Positions 1 through 6,245 of a stretch of 11,670 bases of DNA are shown piece after piece. Positions within the stretch are counted from its first letter, which is position 1, and each line of letters begins with the position of its first letter. The notes under the pieces are model-generated. The model was not told where the DNA came from. It did not search any database and saw only the letters and a list, made by a program, of their open reading frames with translations. This stretch comes from JAYEHK01 sp034659475 (lineage in GTDB: Bacteria; Bacillota; Syntrophomonadia; Syntrophomonadales; Syntrophomonadaceae). Both the position numbers and the translations under genes were made by a program. The stretch is from assembly GCA_034659475.1 (NCBI GenBank), contig JAYEHK010000130.1, positions 1 to 11,670 of the forward strand, in the 5' to 3' direction.

Positions 1-13
1 GAAGGGATGTCAA
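1..13 (-). CDS. possible 5' end of a leftward gene (edge fragment)
   Basis: On the minus strand a perfect AGGAGG (plus positions 22-27) is followed, 8 bases later, by a TTG at 13-11 that opens a frame running off the left edge (M-T-S-L). Only four codons are visible, so no product can be named. The spacing and ribosome-site quality are good, but so short a stretch could arise by chance; the call rests only on the ribosome-site/start geometry. Confidence 0.25.
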
Positions 14-55
14 TATAATTTCCTCCTCTTACACGGCAGACTATTTCAGTAAGGA

Positions 56-144
56 GTTAGGGGTGAGGGGTGAGGGGTGAGGAAAATGTTTGACGCGAAG
101 CGTCTAACCCCCTAACTCTTAACCCCTTACCCCTAACCCCTAAC
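56..144. repeat. facing G-rich/C-rich heptamer arrays (telomere-like inverted repeat)
   Basis: The left arm (56-82) is a run of GGGGTGA heptamers. The right arm (118-144) is a run of CCCCTAA/CCCCTTA heptamers, so on its complement it reads GGGGTTA. The two 27-base arms pair with four mismatches, at least one of which could be a G-U wobble in RNA. The loop holds a perfect 5-bp hairpin (GACGC at 92-96, GCGTC at 100-104), and further degenerate heptamers (about 104-117) lie between it and the right arm. The G-rich arm has tracts at 60-63, 67-70, 74-77 and 81-82, so a two-layer quadruplex is conceivable. No coding sequence overlaps it. Function is unknown; similar heptamer arrays are dispersed non-coding repeats in some bacteria. 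Confidence 0.75.
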
Positions 145-170
145 CAAAGCTAGGTTAATCCCTGCCGCGG

Positions 171-190
171 AACGGACCACATGAGAACGG
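171..190. repeat. degenerate REP-like fragment
   Basis: The segment carries AACGG, then GACCACATGAG, then AACGG again. It resembles a worn copy of the repetitive palindromes with a GGACGG...CATGAG...CCGTCC pattern found scattered in many Firmicute and proteobacterial genomes. The resemblance is from memory and the copy is not a clean palindrome, so this is a weak call supported mainly by the other repeats next to it. Confidence 0.3.
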
Positions 191-219
191 AAACAGACTC
201 CAAAAGCAAAAAAGGTGCT

Positions 220-290
220 AGGCTCTTAACTTATTCAGAAAATAAATTAGTTTCCATTACGTATTGCGAATAAGTTAGGAGCCTGGCTCC
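220..290. repeat. long imperfect inverted repeat with a nested palindrome
   Basis: The arm at 220-236 (AGGCTCTTAACTTATTC) is matched by its reverse complement at 268-284 with one mismatch in 17, around a 31-base loop. The right arm runs into a compact palindrome at 278-290, GGAGCC-T-GGCTCC. No gene overlaps it. It is not followed by a T-run, so it is not a typical intrinsic terminator. It is more likely a REP-type or miniature mobile palindrome. Confidence 0.65.
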
Positions 291-348
291 CTTCATGCAG
301 CGTTACCACCCAATTATCTAGATACGCAGAGTCCTAATAGAACATTGT

Positions 349-371
349 TGGGGTCAGACACCGCTTGTCCC
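349..371. repeat. REP-like GGGGTCAGACACC fragment
   Basis: GGGGTCAGACACC at 350-362 is followed by CTTGTCCC at 364-371. The GGGGTCAGACACC word is, to my knowledge, a recurrent piece of dispersed palindromes linked to REP-associated tyrosine transposases in many bacterial genomes. Only one half is present and no transposase is in the window, so this is judged a relic by resemblance. Confidence 0.4.
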
Positions 372-393
372 ATTCTACACCCTATTCAGTTTT

Positions 394-439
<46 letters not shown>

Positions 440-494
440 TTATGACGCATCATCTCTCTACTATGCCAATACAATTTGAAATAGTGAGGTATTT

Positions 495-1553
495 ATGAGA
501 GAGCATTTGCAGGAATTTGATCTTATACGGGTGATTGCTACTTTTACGGTGATTGGGATTCATATTACCGCTGGTTATGTGCTGGTTTCTCCGGCTGGTT
601 ATCTGGGGAATCAACTAGCTCGTTTTGCTGTGCCTCTTTTTATCATTATGTCTGGTTTTCTGCTTCAATACGCGGATTTGGATCATCCTCTTGACACGGG
701 CGTGTTTTACCGTAAACGTTTTGATCGAATTCTATGGCCCTATGTCCTCTGGAGCCTTTTCTACATCGCATTGACCAGCGTTCTGTCCGGACAGCCTGTA
801 TCGCTGCCGCATCTGCCATCGCAAATTCTATGGGGAACAGGTTATTATCATCTGTACTTTGTGATCATCATTATTCAGCTCTATCTTCTCTATCCCTTCT
901 TACGGAAAATGCTGCTCGATCACCCACGAGTAGTTTTCTTATGCTCTCTTCTGATTACATTAGCCAGCCAGATCATCCTTTATCAGAATATGCTTTCAAT
1001 AATCTCCCTTCCTGCAGCCTATAACATGATCTATCTGGTTTGTTTTCCGGTGTGGATCTTTTACTTTGTACTGGGTATGATGACTGCATTGTATCAAAAG
1101 CAGTGGAAAAGCGCCTTACATAATCAAACGGTCATAATAGGAGTCATCTGGTTTATCAGCTTTGTACTACTGATGGTTGACAGTCACTATCGGGCCAGTT
1201 ATGGTTCTTCCATCCGTCCCAGCGTTATGCTATATTCCGTCAGCAGTTATTTCTTTTTTTACGTGCTGGCGTTACGCTTTACCAGAGCCCTCCCTGTTTG
1301 GGTATCCTGGATTGCCAAACAATCCTTTCTCATCTTCCTGATGCACCCGTTTTTCCTGACGGCAGCCGTTTACCTTGCGATGAAAATTGGCATGCCCAAT
1401 CTATGGGGAAGAACCCGTGGAATGGTTACGCTCTACATTGCAGTTACCCTGGTTACCCTGGGAGCCACCTACCTCATCAGTCTGACCCCCCTGGCAGAAA
1501 AGCTGGGCGGCTCCTCCCACCCTATTGTATTCCTACAGAAAAAGACGCTATAA
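495..1553 (+). CDS. acyltransferase family 3 integral membrane protein
   Basis: This 352-aa protein belongs to the acyltransferase-3 family (OafA/IcaC-like), which moves acetyl or other short acyl groups onto cell-surface or exported glycans from within the cytoplasmic membrane. The N-terminus has the family pattern FDLIR (D9, R12) followed by a helix with H23, the histidine expected to be essential. The VPLFIIMSGFLL segment (about 47-58) is also typical. About ten hydrophobic helices cover the whole length and the ending is short and polar; length is normal for the family. The ATG start has GTGAGG at 484-489, 5 bases upstream. It stands 73 bases before the exporter operon on the same strand, so co-transcription is possible but not shown. 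The acyl acceptor cannot be read from the sequence; no polysaccharide genes are next to it. Confidence 0.88.
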   Translation: MREHLQEFDLIRVIATFTVIGIHITAGYVLVSPAGYLGNQLARFAVPLFIIMSGFLLQYADLDHPLDTGVFYRKRFDRILWPYVLWSLFYIALTSVLSGQPVSLPHLPSQILWGTGYYHLYFVIIIIQLYLLYPFLRKMLLDHPRVVFLCSLLITLASQIILYQNMLSIISLPAAYNMIYLVCFPVWIFYFVLGMMTALYQKQWKSALHNQTVIIGVIWFISFVLLMVDSHYRASYGSSIRPSVMLYSVSSYFFFYVLALRFTRALPVWVSWIAKQSFLIFLMHPFFLTAAVYLAMKIGMPNLWGRTRGMVTLYIAVTLVTLGATYLISLTPLAEKLGGSSHPIVFLQKKTL

Positions 1554-1626
1554 TGTTACCAAGTAAACTAATTTCGTGTCATCAGTATACTTTAATTATT
1601 GATATTTGTTATCGGGAAGTACGAAA

Positions 1627-2616
1627 ATGAAAAATGGCAAAATAATAATTCCCCTTGTTCTGATTGTGGTGATTGGCATCGGCTTGTATTATGGGTACCC
1701 GGTTTTTTTCTCCTCTGATAGGAACCCTCTTCAGGCAACCGGAACCATTGAGGCCACTACAGTAGCCGTTAACGCCAAAGCACCAGGGACGCTTAACAGC
1801 CTCTCGGTACAGGAAGGTGATCCAGTGCAAAAAGGACAGTTGTTGGGTGAGTTGCTCCGCAATGACCTGATCGCCCAACGCGAACGAGATACCATGGGGG
1901 TTCTGGCAGCAGAAGCCAAACTTAGTGACCTGGTTTCCGGTCCTCGGGCACAGGAACTGGAACAAGCGATTTCCGCAGTGAATATCGCCAGAAACAATAA
2001 GACAAAAGCGGATCAGGATCTCGTTCGATCAGAGAGTCTGTTTCAGGCCGGTGCCATTGCGCAGGATGCTTTGGAAAAGATCAGTGTGAATGCGGAGGCG
2101 AGAGCCAGTCAGTTGGAACAGGCACAGGCTGGTTTAAGCCTGCTTCAGGCCGGCAGCCGCTCATCCCAGATTCAGGCTGCCACCTCCGAGCTGGACAGAG
2201 CCAAAGCAATCGTTTCTGCATCCGAGGCCATGCTGGAGGATCTAAAGCTTTATGCGCCCCAAAACGGGGTTGTCCTTAGCAAAAACTATGAAGAAGGTGA
2301 ATTCCTGTCGATGGGTGTCCCGGTTGTAACCATCGCCGATTTGGAAAAACTCTGGGTCAACGTATATATTCCCACCGATGACCTTCCCGCAGTAAAGCTC
2401 GGTCAGGCCGTTGATGTCTCAGTGAGCGGAGATAATACCCAGTATCATGGCATTGTATCGCACATTGCTTCCCAGGGCGAATTCACCCCCAAAACCATAC
2501 AAACCAAACAGGAACGAACCAATATTGTTTTTGCTGTAAAGATTAGCCTGGATAACAAAGACGGGAATCTCAAACCGGGCATGCCTGCTGATATTGTCTG
2601 GGTACAGGGAGAATAG
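1627..2616 (+). CDS. HlyD-family membrane fusion protein of an ABC exporter (YbhG-like)
   Basis: This 329-aa adaptor would extend the path of the ABC exporter encoded next to it. It has one N-terminal membrane anchor (about residues 5-22), a first half-lipoyl segment (about 47-82, with the VQEGDPVQKGQLLGEL pattern), a long coiled-coil hairpin (about 90-205), a second half-lipoyl segment (about 208-237, AYAPQNGVV-like) and a beta-barrel region (about 242-325). The TIQTKQERTN stretch (290-299) is typical of the YbhG-type subgroup. The ATG at 1627 is chosen because GGGAAG lies 7 bases upstream; an in-frame TTG at 1606 would add 7 residues but has no ribosome site. The stop is 3 bases before the first ATPase start, indicating a shared mRNA. 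In a single-membrane host it would reach into the wall zone; in a diderm host it would span the periplasm. Confidence 0.9.
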   Translation: MKNGKIIIPLVLIVVIGIGLYYGYPVFFSSDRNPLQATGTIEATTVAVNAKAPGTLNSLSVQEGDPVQKGQLLGELLRNDLIAQRERDTMGVLAAEAKLSDLVSGPRAQELEQAISAVNIARNNKTKADQDLVRSESLFQAGAIAQDALEKISVNAEARASQLEQAQAGLSLLQAGSRSSQIQAATSELDRAKAIVSASEAMLEDLKLYAPQNGVVLSKNYEEGEFLSMGVPVVTIADLEKLWVNVYIPTDDLPAVKLGQAVDVSVSGDNTQYHGIVSHIASQGEFTPKTIQTKQERTNIVFAVKISLDNKDGNLKPGMPADIVWVQGE

Positions 2617-2619
2617 CTC

Positions 2620-3543
2620 ATGATCAACGTCCAGCACGTCAGCAAACATTTTAAACATATTAACGCCGTTCAGGATGTCAGTCTTTCGGTTAACAAGGGC
2701 GACATTATGGGTCTGGTAGGCCCGGACGGCGCCGGAAAGACCACGTTACTGCGAATGATCTGTGGATTAATCACCCCCGATGCAGGGAACATCTTGCTCA
2801 TGGGAAAATCCATCGATGACCTGGATGAAGCCAGAAACAATCTGGGCTACATGCCCCAGCGTTTTAGCCTGTATGGGGACTTGACGGTTGAAGAAAACAT
2901 CCATTTTTTCGGAAGCATGTACAAACTGGATCGGACTCTCATCAACCAGCGCGCTGATGAAATCCTTCACATTACTAAACTCAAACCTTTTAAAAATCGC
3001 TTTGCAGACCAGCTCTCGGGCGGGATGAAACAGAAGCTTGCGCTAACCTGTGCGCTGATTACCCGTCCAGGAATTCTAGTTCTCGATGAACCAACCTATG
3101 GGGTCGACCCCGAGTCTCGCAAAGAATTCTGGAAAATCCTTTATCAGCTGAATAAGGAAGGCATGACCATTTTGCTTTCAACCCCCTACATGGACGAGGC
3201 AGAGCTTTGTACCCAGGTTGCCTTTATCAGTGAAGGCGTACTGCGTGCAGTTAACGCCCCAGCTGCACTAAAAAAATCATTTTCCTATCCGGTATTACAG
3301 ATTACACTAAAAGCCAAACAGCGTTTAGCTCTTGAAGATCTTCCCGGTGTATTGGATGTCAGCTACCTGGGAACAAAGATTCATGTTGTTATTGATCATC
3401 ATCAGGAAACGGTAGAAACCATTCGCCAGTCCCTCCTCCAGCAGCAGGTTAGCGGGTTTTCCATTCAGGAAATCCGCCCCTCCATGGAAGATATTTTTGT
3501 AGCTTTGGCTGAAGGAGGACTGAAACGATGGGATCTGCAATAA
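2620..3543 (+). CDS. ABC exporter ATPase, matching the N-terminal half of YbhF
   Basis: This 307-aa nucleotide-binding subunit powers the ABC-2 permease. Visible motifs are Walker A GPDGAGKT (34-41), Q-loop Q80, signature LSGGM (132-136), Walker B LVLDEP (153-158, catalytic E157) and D-loop YGVDP (160-164). The switch position reads STPYMDEAE (187-195), with proline where a histidine is usual. As I recall, the N-terminal domain of E. coli YbhF also has GPDGAGKT and also lacks this histidine (serine there), so this gene matches that half. A C-terminal accessory region (about 225-307) ends in SMEDIFVALAEG, as in ABC-2 ATPases. The AGGGAG at 2606-2611 sits 8 bases before ATG. The gene overlaps the next by 16 bases. 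It probably pairs with the second ATPase as a heterodimer in which the two ATP sites are unequal. Confidence 0.92.
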   Translation: MINVQHVSKHFKHINAVQDVSLSVNKGDIMGLVGPDGAGKTTLLRMICGLITPDAGNILLMGKSIDDLDEARNNLGYMPQRFSLYGDLTVEENIHFFGSMYKLDRTLINQRADEILHITKLKPFKNRFADQLSGGMKQKLALTCALITRPGILVLDEPTYGVDPESRKEFWKILYQLNKEGMTILLSTPYMDEAELCTQVAFISEGVLRAVNAPAALKKSFSYPVLQITLKAKQRLALEDLPGVLDVSYLGTKIHVVIDHHQETVETIRQSLLQQQVSGFSIQEIRPSMEDIFVALAEGGLKRWDLQ

Positions 3544-4454
3544 CCACCCAAAACCTCACCCGCCAGTTTGGTGCCTTTACGGCTGTGGATCGTTTGACCC
3601 TGGATATCCCTCACGGCGAAGTATGCGGTTTTCTTGGCCCTAATGGAGCAGGAAAATCCACAGCGATTCGTATGTTGTGCGGGATCCTTGAACCCAGTTC
3701 AGGAGATGGAACGGTACTGGGCTATGATCTGCGCCATGAATCGGAGAAAATTAAACGCAACATCGGGTACATGTCTCAAAAGTTTAGTCTCTACGATGAT
3801 CTGAGCGTCTTTCAAAACCTTGATTTTTATGCTGGTATATACAGCATTCCCCCTAAAATCCGTCGTTCAAGAATTGAAGAAATGATTGAACTGGCACAGC
3901 TTCAGAGGAGACAAAAGGAACTGGTCGCCAATCTAAGCAGTGGTTTTAAACAGCGCCTGGCACTGGCCGCAGCCATTATTGCCCGCCCTTCTCTGATTTT
4001 TCTCGATGAACCTACCAGTGGGGTGAGTCCAACCAGTCGGCGACAGTTCTTTGACCTGATTCAAAACCTGGCACAACAGGGAACGACCGTTATTGTCACC
4101 ACCCACTTCATGGACGAAGCAGAACGCTGTGATACCATAGCTTTTATCAATCAGGGTAAACTCATGGCCCTGGATTCCCCTGATCATTTGAAATCATCCA
4201 TCATTCAAGGGCATCTAGTGGAGCTGGAATTATCTGATCCCATGGATCATCTGGATAGGATATCCGCCCTCCCCTATGTAAAAGAATGCAGTCTCCATGG
4301 AGCACTGTTGCACATCCTGCTGAGTGATTTCAGCAATATTAATCTTCTTGAACAGGAGGTTGGCAGGACACCGATTCCCATTGCCCCTTCTCTGGAAGAC
4401 GTATTCATTCAACTGGCTAAAGCAAACAAAGGAGGCGGGCTCACAAGTGAGTAG
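3528..4454 (+). CDS. ABC exporter ATPase, matching the C-terminal half of YbhF
   Basis: This 308-aa ATPase is the partner of the preceding subunit. It has Walker A GPNGAGKS (37-44), Q-loop Q84, signature LSSGF (136-140), Walker B LIFLDEP (156-162, catalytic E161) and the switch histidine H193 in TTHFMDEAERC. Two positions depart from consensus: the signature is LSSGF rather than LSGGQ, and the D-loop reads SGVSP (164-168), with serine for the usual aspartate. GFKQRLAL after the signature agrees with the second domain of YbhF as I recall it. The C-terminal part ends with SLEDVFIQLAKA, the usual ABC-2 ATPase tail. AAGGAGG at 3512-3518, inside the previous gene, is 9 bases before ATG. The stop overlaps the permease start by 8 bases, so translation is probably coupled. 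Confidence 0.92.
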   Translation: MGSAITTQNLTRQFGAFTAVDRLTLDIPHGEVCGFLGPNGAGKSTAIRMLCGILEPSSGDGTVLGYDLRHESEKIKRNIGYMSQKFSLYDDLSVFQNLDFYAGIYSIPPKIRRSRIEEMIELAQLQRRQKELVANLSSGFKQRLALAAAIIARPSLIFLDEPTSGVSPTSRRQFFDLIQNLAQQGTTVIVTTHFMDEAERCDTIAFINQGKLMALDSPDHLKSSIIQGHLVELELSDPMDHLDRISALPYVKECSLHGALLHILLSDFSNINLLEQEVGRTPIPIAPSLEDVFIQLAKANKGGGLTSE

Positions 4455-5556
4455 AATTATTTCTGTTTTAAAAAAAGAGTTTTTGCAGATTCGCAGAGAC
4501 CGTATGACCCTGGGTATGATCTTTATGCTCCCTTTGGTTCAACTGTTGCTCTTTGGCTATGCCATCCAAACAGAGGTTCGCCATATCCCCACCGTTGTCT
4601 TTGATCAATCGCTGTCCGCTCAAAGCAGAGATTTGCTGGAAGCCTTTTCAGCTTCAGGCTATTTTGATATTGTGAGTACGTCCGGTAGTTATGATGAGGT
4701 CACTCGAAGCATTGACAGCGGAAGTGCACGTGTAGGTATCATTTTTCCGCCAGATTTTGACCGTTCCCTACAGCGCGGTGAGTCTGCACAGGTTCAGGTT
4801 ATCGTAGATGCCAGCGACAATATGCTGGCCAATCAGGCCATCGCTACGGCCAATTCTATTGGATTAATCAGATCCCAGCAGATTCTGTTTGAAAAAATAC
4901 CTTCGGCACAGGTCCCCTACGACATCCGTGTACGCCCCTGGTACAACCCGGACGGCATCACCGCCTATTATATGGTTCCCGCCATCCTGGGCGTCATCGT
5001 TACAATGACCATGGTCATCATGACCTCTATTGCAATTGTTCGAGAACGAGAGAGAGGTACCCTGGAACAGTTAATGGTCACCCCTATCAAACCATTGGAA
5101 TTAATGATCGGGAAAATCATCCCGTATATCGCCCTGGGCTATGTTCAAATAACGATTGCCCTACTGGTCGGCGTCCTGGTCTTTCATGTGCCCATCCGGG
5201 GAAGTCTTTTACAGCTTTATCTCTTAACACTGTTTTTTATTACGGCCTCTCTGGGGTTGGGTCTCATGATATCCAATATTGCCAAGAATCAGATGCAGGC
5301 ATTTCAAATGTCATTTTTTGTTATGCTGCCCAGCATCCTTCTGTCCGGATTTATGTTTCCCCGGGCTGCAATGCCGCGTTTTATCTACTATTTGAGTGAT
5401 GTGATTCCCCTGACCTATTATCTGGACATTATTCGGGGCATTGTATTGAAAGGAATTGGTTTTCAATACCTGATTGGGCAGGTAATGGCTTTAATCGTTT
5501 TTTCAATCTTCTTTTTAATATTCAGTACTTTAAAATTTAAGAAAAAGATTGCCTGA
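4447..5556 (+). CDS. ABC-2 type exporter permease (YbhS/YbhR-like)
   Basis: This 369-aa membrane subunit forms the transport channel. One membrane helix lies near the N-terminus (about 21-37, after the amphipathic KKEFLQIRRDRMT). A large extracytoplasmic domain of about 140 residues follows, then five or six helices from about residue 175 on. The RERERGTLEQL motif after the second helix is the hallmark coupling segment of ABC-2 permeases, and MLPSILLSGFMFP is also typical. GTG at 4447 is chosen: AAAGGAGG ends at 4435, 11 bases upstream, and the protein then begins like its family. Longer in-frame starts would lie deep inside the ATPase gene. Only one permease is present where E. coli has two, so it probably works as a homodimer. 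Substrate is unknown; related systems have been linked to drug and cation efflux. Confidence 0.9.
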   Translation: MSRIISVLKKEFLQIRRDRMTLGMIFMLPLVQLLLFGYAIQTEVRHIPTVVFDQSLSAQSRDLLEAFSASGYFDIVSTSGSYDEVTRSIDSGSARVGIIFPPDFDRSLQRGESAQVQVIVDASDNMLANQAIATANSIGLIRSQQILFEKIPSAQVPYDIRVRPWYNPDGITAYYMVPAILGVIVTMTMVIMTSIAIVRERERGTLEQLMVTPIKPLELMIGKIIPYIALGYVQITIALLVGVLVFHVPIRGSLLQLYLLTLFFITASLGLGLMISNIAKNQMQAFQMSFFVMLPSILLSGFMFPRAAMPRFIYYLSDVIPLTYYLDIIRGIVLKGIGFQYLIGQVMALIVFSIFFLIFSTLKFKKKIA

Positions 5557-5569
5557 TGGAGGAACTAAG

Positions 5570-5821
5570 ATGGATATCAAACAAAGAATCACTCTGACCT
5601 GTCGTGAGCTGGCCAAAACCAAGGGATTTCATGCGCTCACCATGGATGAACTGGCTGCTGCTTCCGGTGTAAGCAAGCGTACAGTTTATCGCTACTTTCG
5701 CAGCAAAGAAGAGATCATCGAATGGACCCTAGAAACTTTTATGCAAGAGACAGCAGCTTTTATTGATTTGCTTTTAACCACTAACATTGAACCTGCGGAA
5801 ATGCTCGGTGCCCTGCTCTAG
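5570..5821 (+). CDS. truncated TetR/AcrR regulator (DNA-binding half only; possible pseudogene)
   Basis: The 83-aa product contains a complete TetR-type N-terminal domain: helix 1 (about 4-19, KQRITLTCRELAKTKGF), the helix-turn-helix (about 24-45, LTMDELAAASGVSKRTVYRYF) and SKEEIIEW. It stops at TAG after MLGALL, so the roughly 100-residue ligand-binding and dimerisation half is missing; family members are usually about 190-220 aa. GGAGG (5558-5562) is 7 bases before the ATG, and the gene is 13 bases after the permease, as expected for the operon's own regulator (compare E. coli CecR). The same frame stays open after the TAG and reads CQLIIP...HLGKIELYF, which faintly recalls the TetR sensor domain. 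A nonsense mutation plus deletion is therefore plausible, but a functional short DNA-binding protein cannot be excluded. Confidence 0.85.
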   Translation: MDIKQRITLTCRELAKTKGFHALTMDELAAASGVSKRTVYRYFRSKEEIIEWTLETFMQETAAFIDLLLTTNIEPAEMLGALL

Positions 5822-5897
5822 GAAAAATGTCAACTAATAATCCCAGGTCATTTGGGGAAAATAGAGCTATACTTTCGAAAGGAGGATGGAATATCCG

Positions 5898-6221
5898 ATG
5901 GATTTATCAAATCGCTTTGGAAGACATCTCTATCAAGCCTCCCAGTCCGCCCGACAGGCTGTTATGGAAGCAGAACATGCGCAGGAAATCATGCACCAGG
6001 CTCTGGATATTGGTCATCCCGGGGACATAGAATACGCTCGGGGGAAACTACAGGCCGCCCTGAATCAAGTGACGCAAGCACAGAACGTCGCAGGGCATTA
6101 TATCAATGTGGATGAACAACAACTCTTGCAACAGGCTGAATTCGCACTACGGAATGAATATCAACACCTTGAGGAAAATGACATTACCGATCTGAAGGAT
6201 CAGCTCCAATACGAAGATTGA
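5898..6221 (+). CDS. small hypothetical helical protein
   Basis: This 107-aa protein is not recognised with confidence. It is rich in Gln, Ala, Glu and Leu, has no cysteine and no membrane segment, and reads as two or three amphipathic helices (about 5-30, 40-70 and 72-100), with an acidic end (EENDITDLKDQLQYED). The general style recalls small sporulation-era proteins of the DUF2524 kind, but that is only an impression. AAAGGAGG at 5878-5885 is 12 bases before the ATG at 5898; an ATG at 5886 abuts the ribosome site and is unlikely. The gene begins 76 bases after the truncated TetR gene, possibly at the end of the same transcript, and ends 24 bases from the convergent cardiolipin synthase gene. 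Confidence 0.7.
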   Translation: MDLSNRFGRHLYQASQSARQAVMEAEHAQEIMHQALDIGHPGDIEYARGKLQAALNQVTQAQNVAGHYINVDEQQLLQQAEFALRNEYQHLEENDITDLKDQLQYED

Positions 6222-6245
6222 TCTCATTAACTGGGCCCAATTTCA

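Noticed and set aside
1586..1591. TATACT ahead of the HlyD-type gene as the exporter operon promoter
   Set aside because: No -35 element at 16-18 bases and no extended -10; there is also no clear palindrome for a TetR operator in the 73-base gap, so neither site is called.
1606..1626. TTG at 1606 as the start of the HlyD-type protein
   Set aside because: No ribosome site precedes it, and the added residues (LSGSTK) do not suit the anchor helix, which begins properly at MKNGK.
4324..4446. Earlier in-frame starts of the permease inside the ATPase gene
   Set aside because: They would add up to 41 residues encoded in another frame of conserved ATPase sequence; the GTG at 4447 has AAAGGAGG upstream and gives a family-like N-terminus.
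5868..5873. TATACT just before the small helical gene as a promoter
   Set aside because: The -35 distance carries AGGTCA-like sequence with no match to TTGACA, and the box lies only 5 bases from the ribosome site.
6231..6240. GGGCCC-centred palindrome between the convergent small gene and cls, as a bidirectional terminator
   Set aside because: The symmetric core is only 8 bases with no loop and there is no T-run on either strand.
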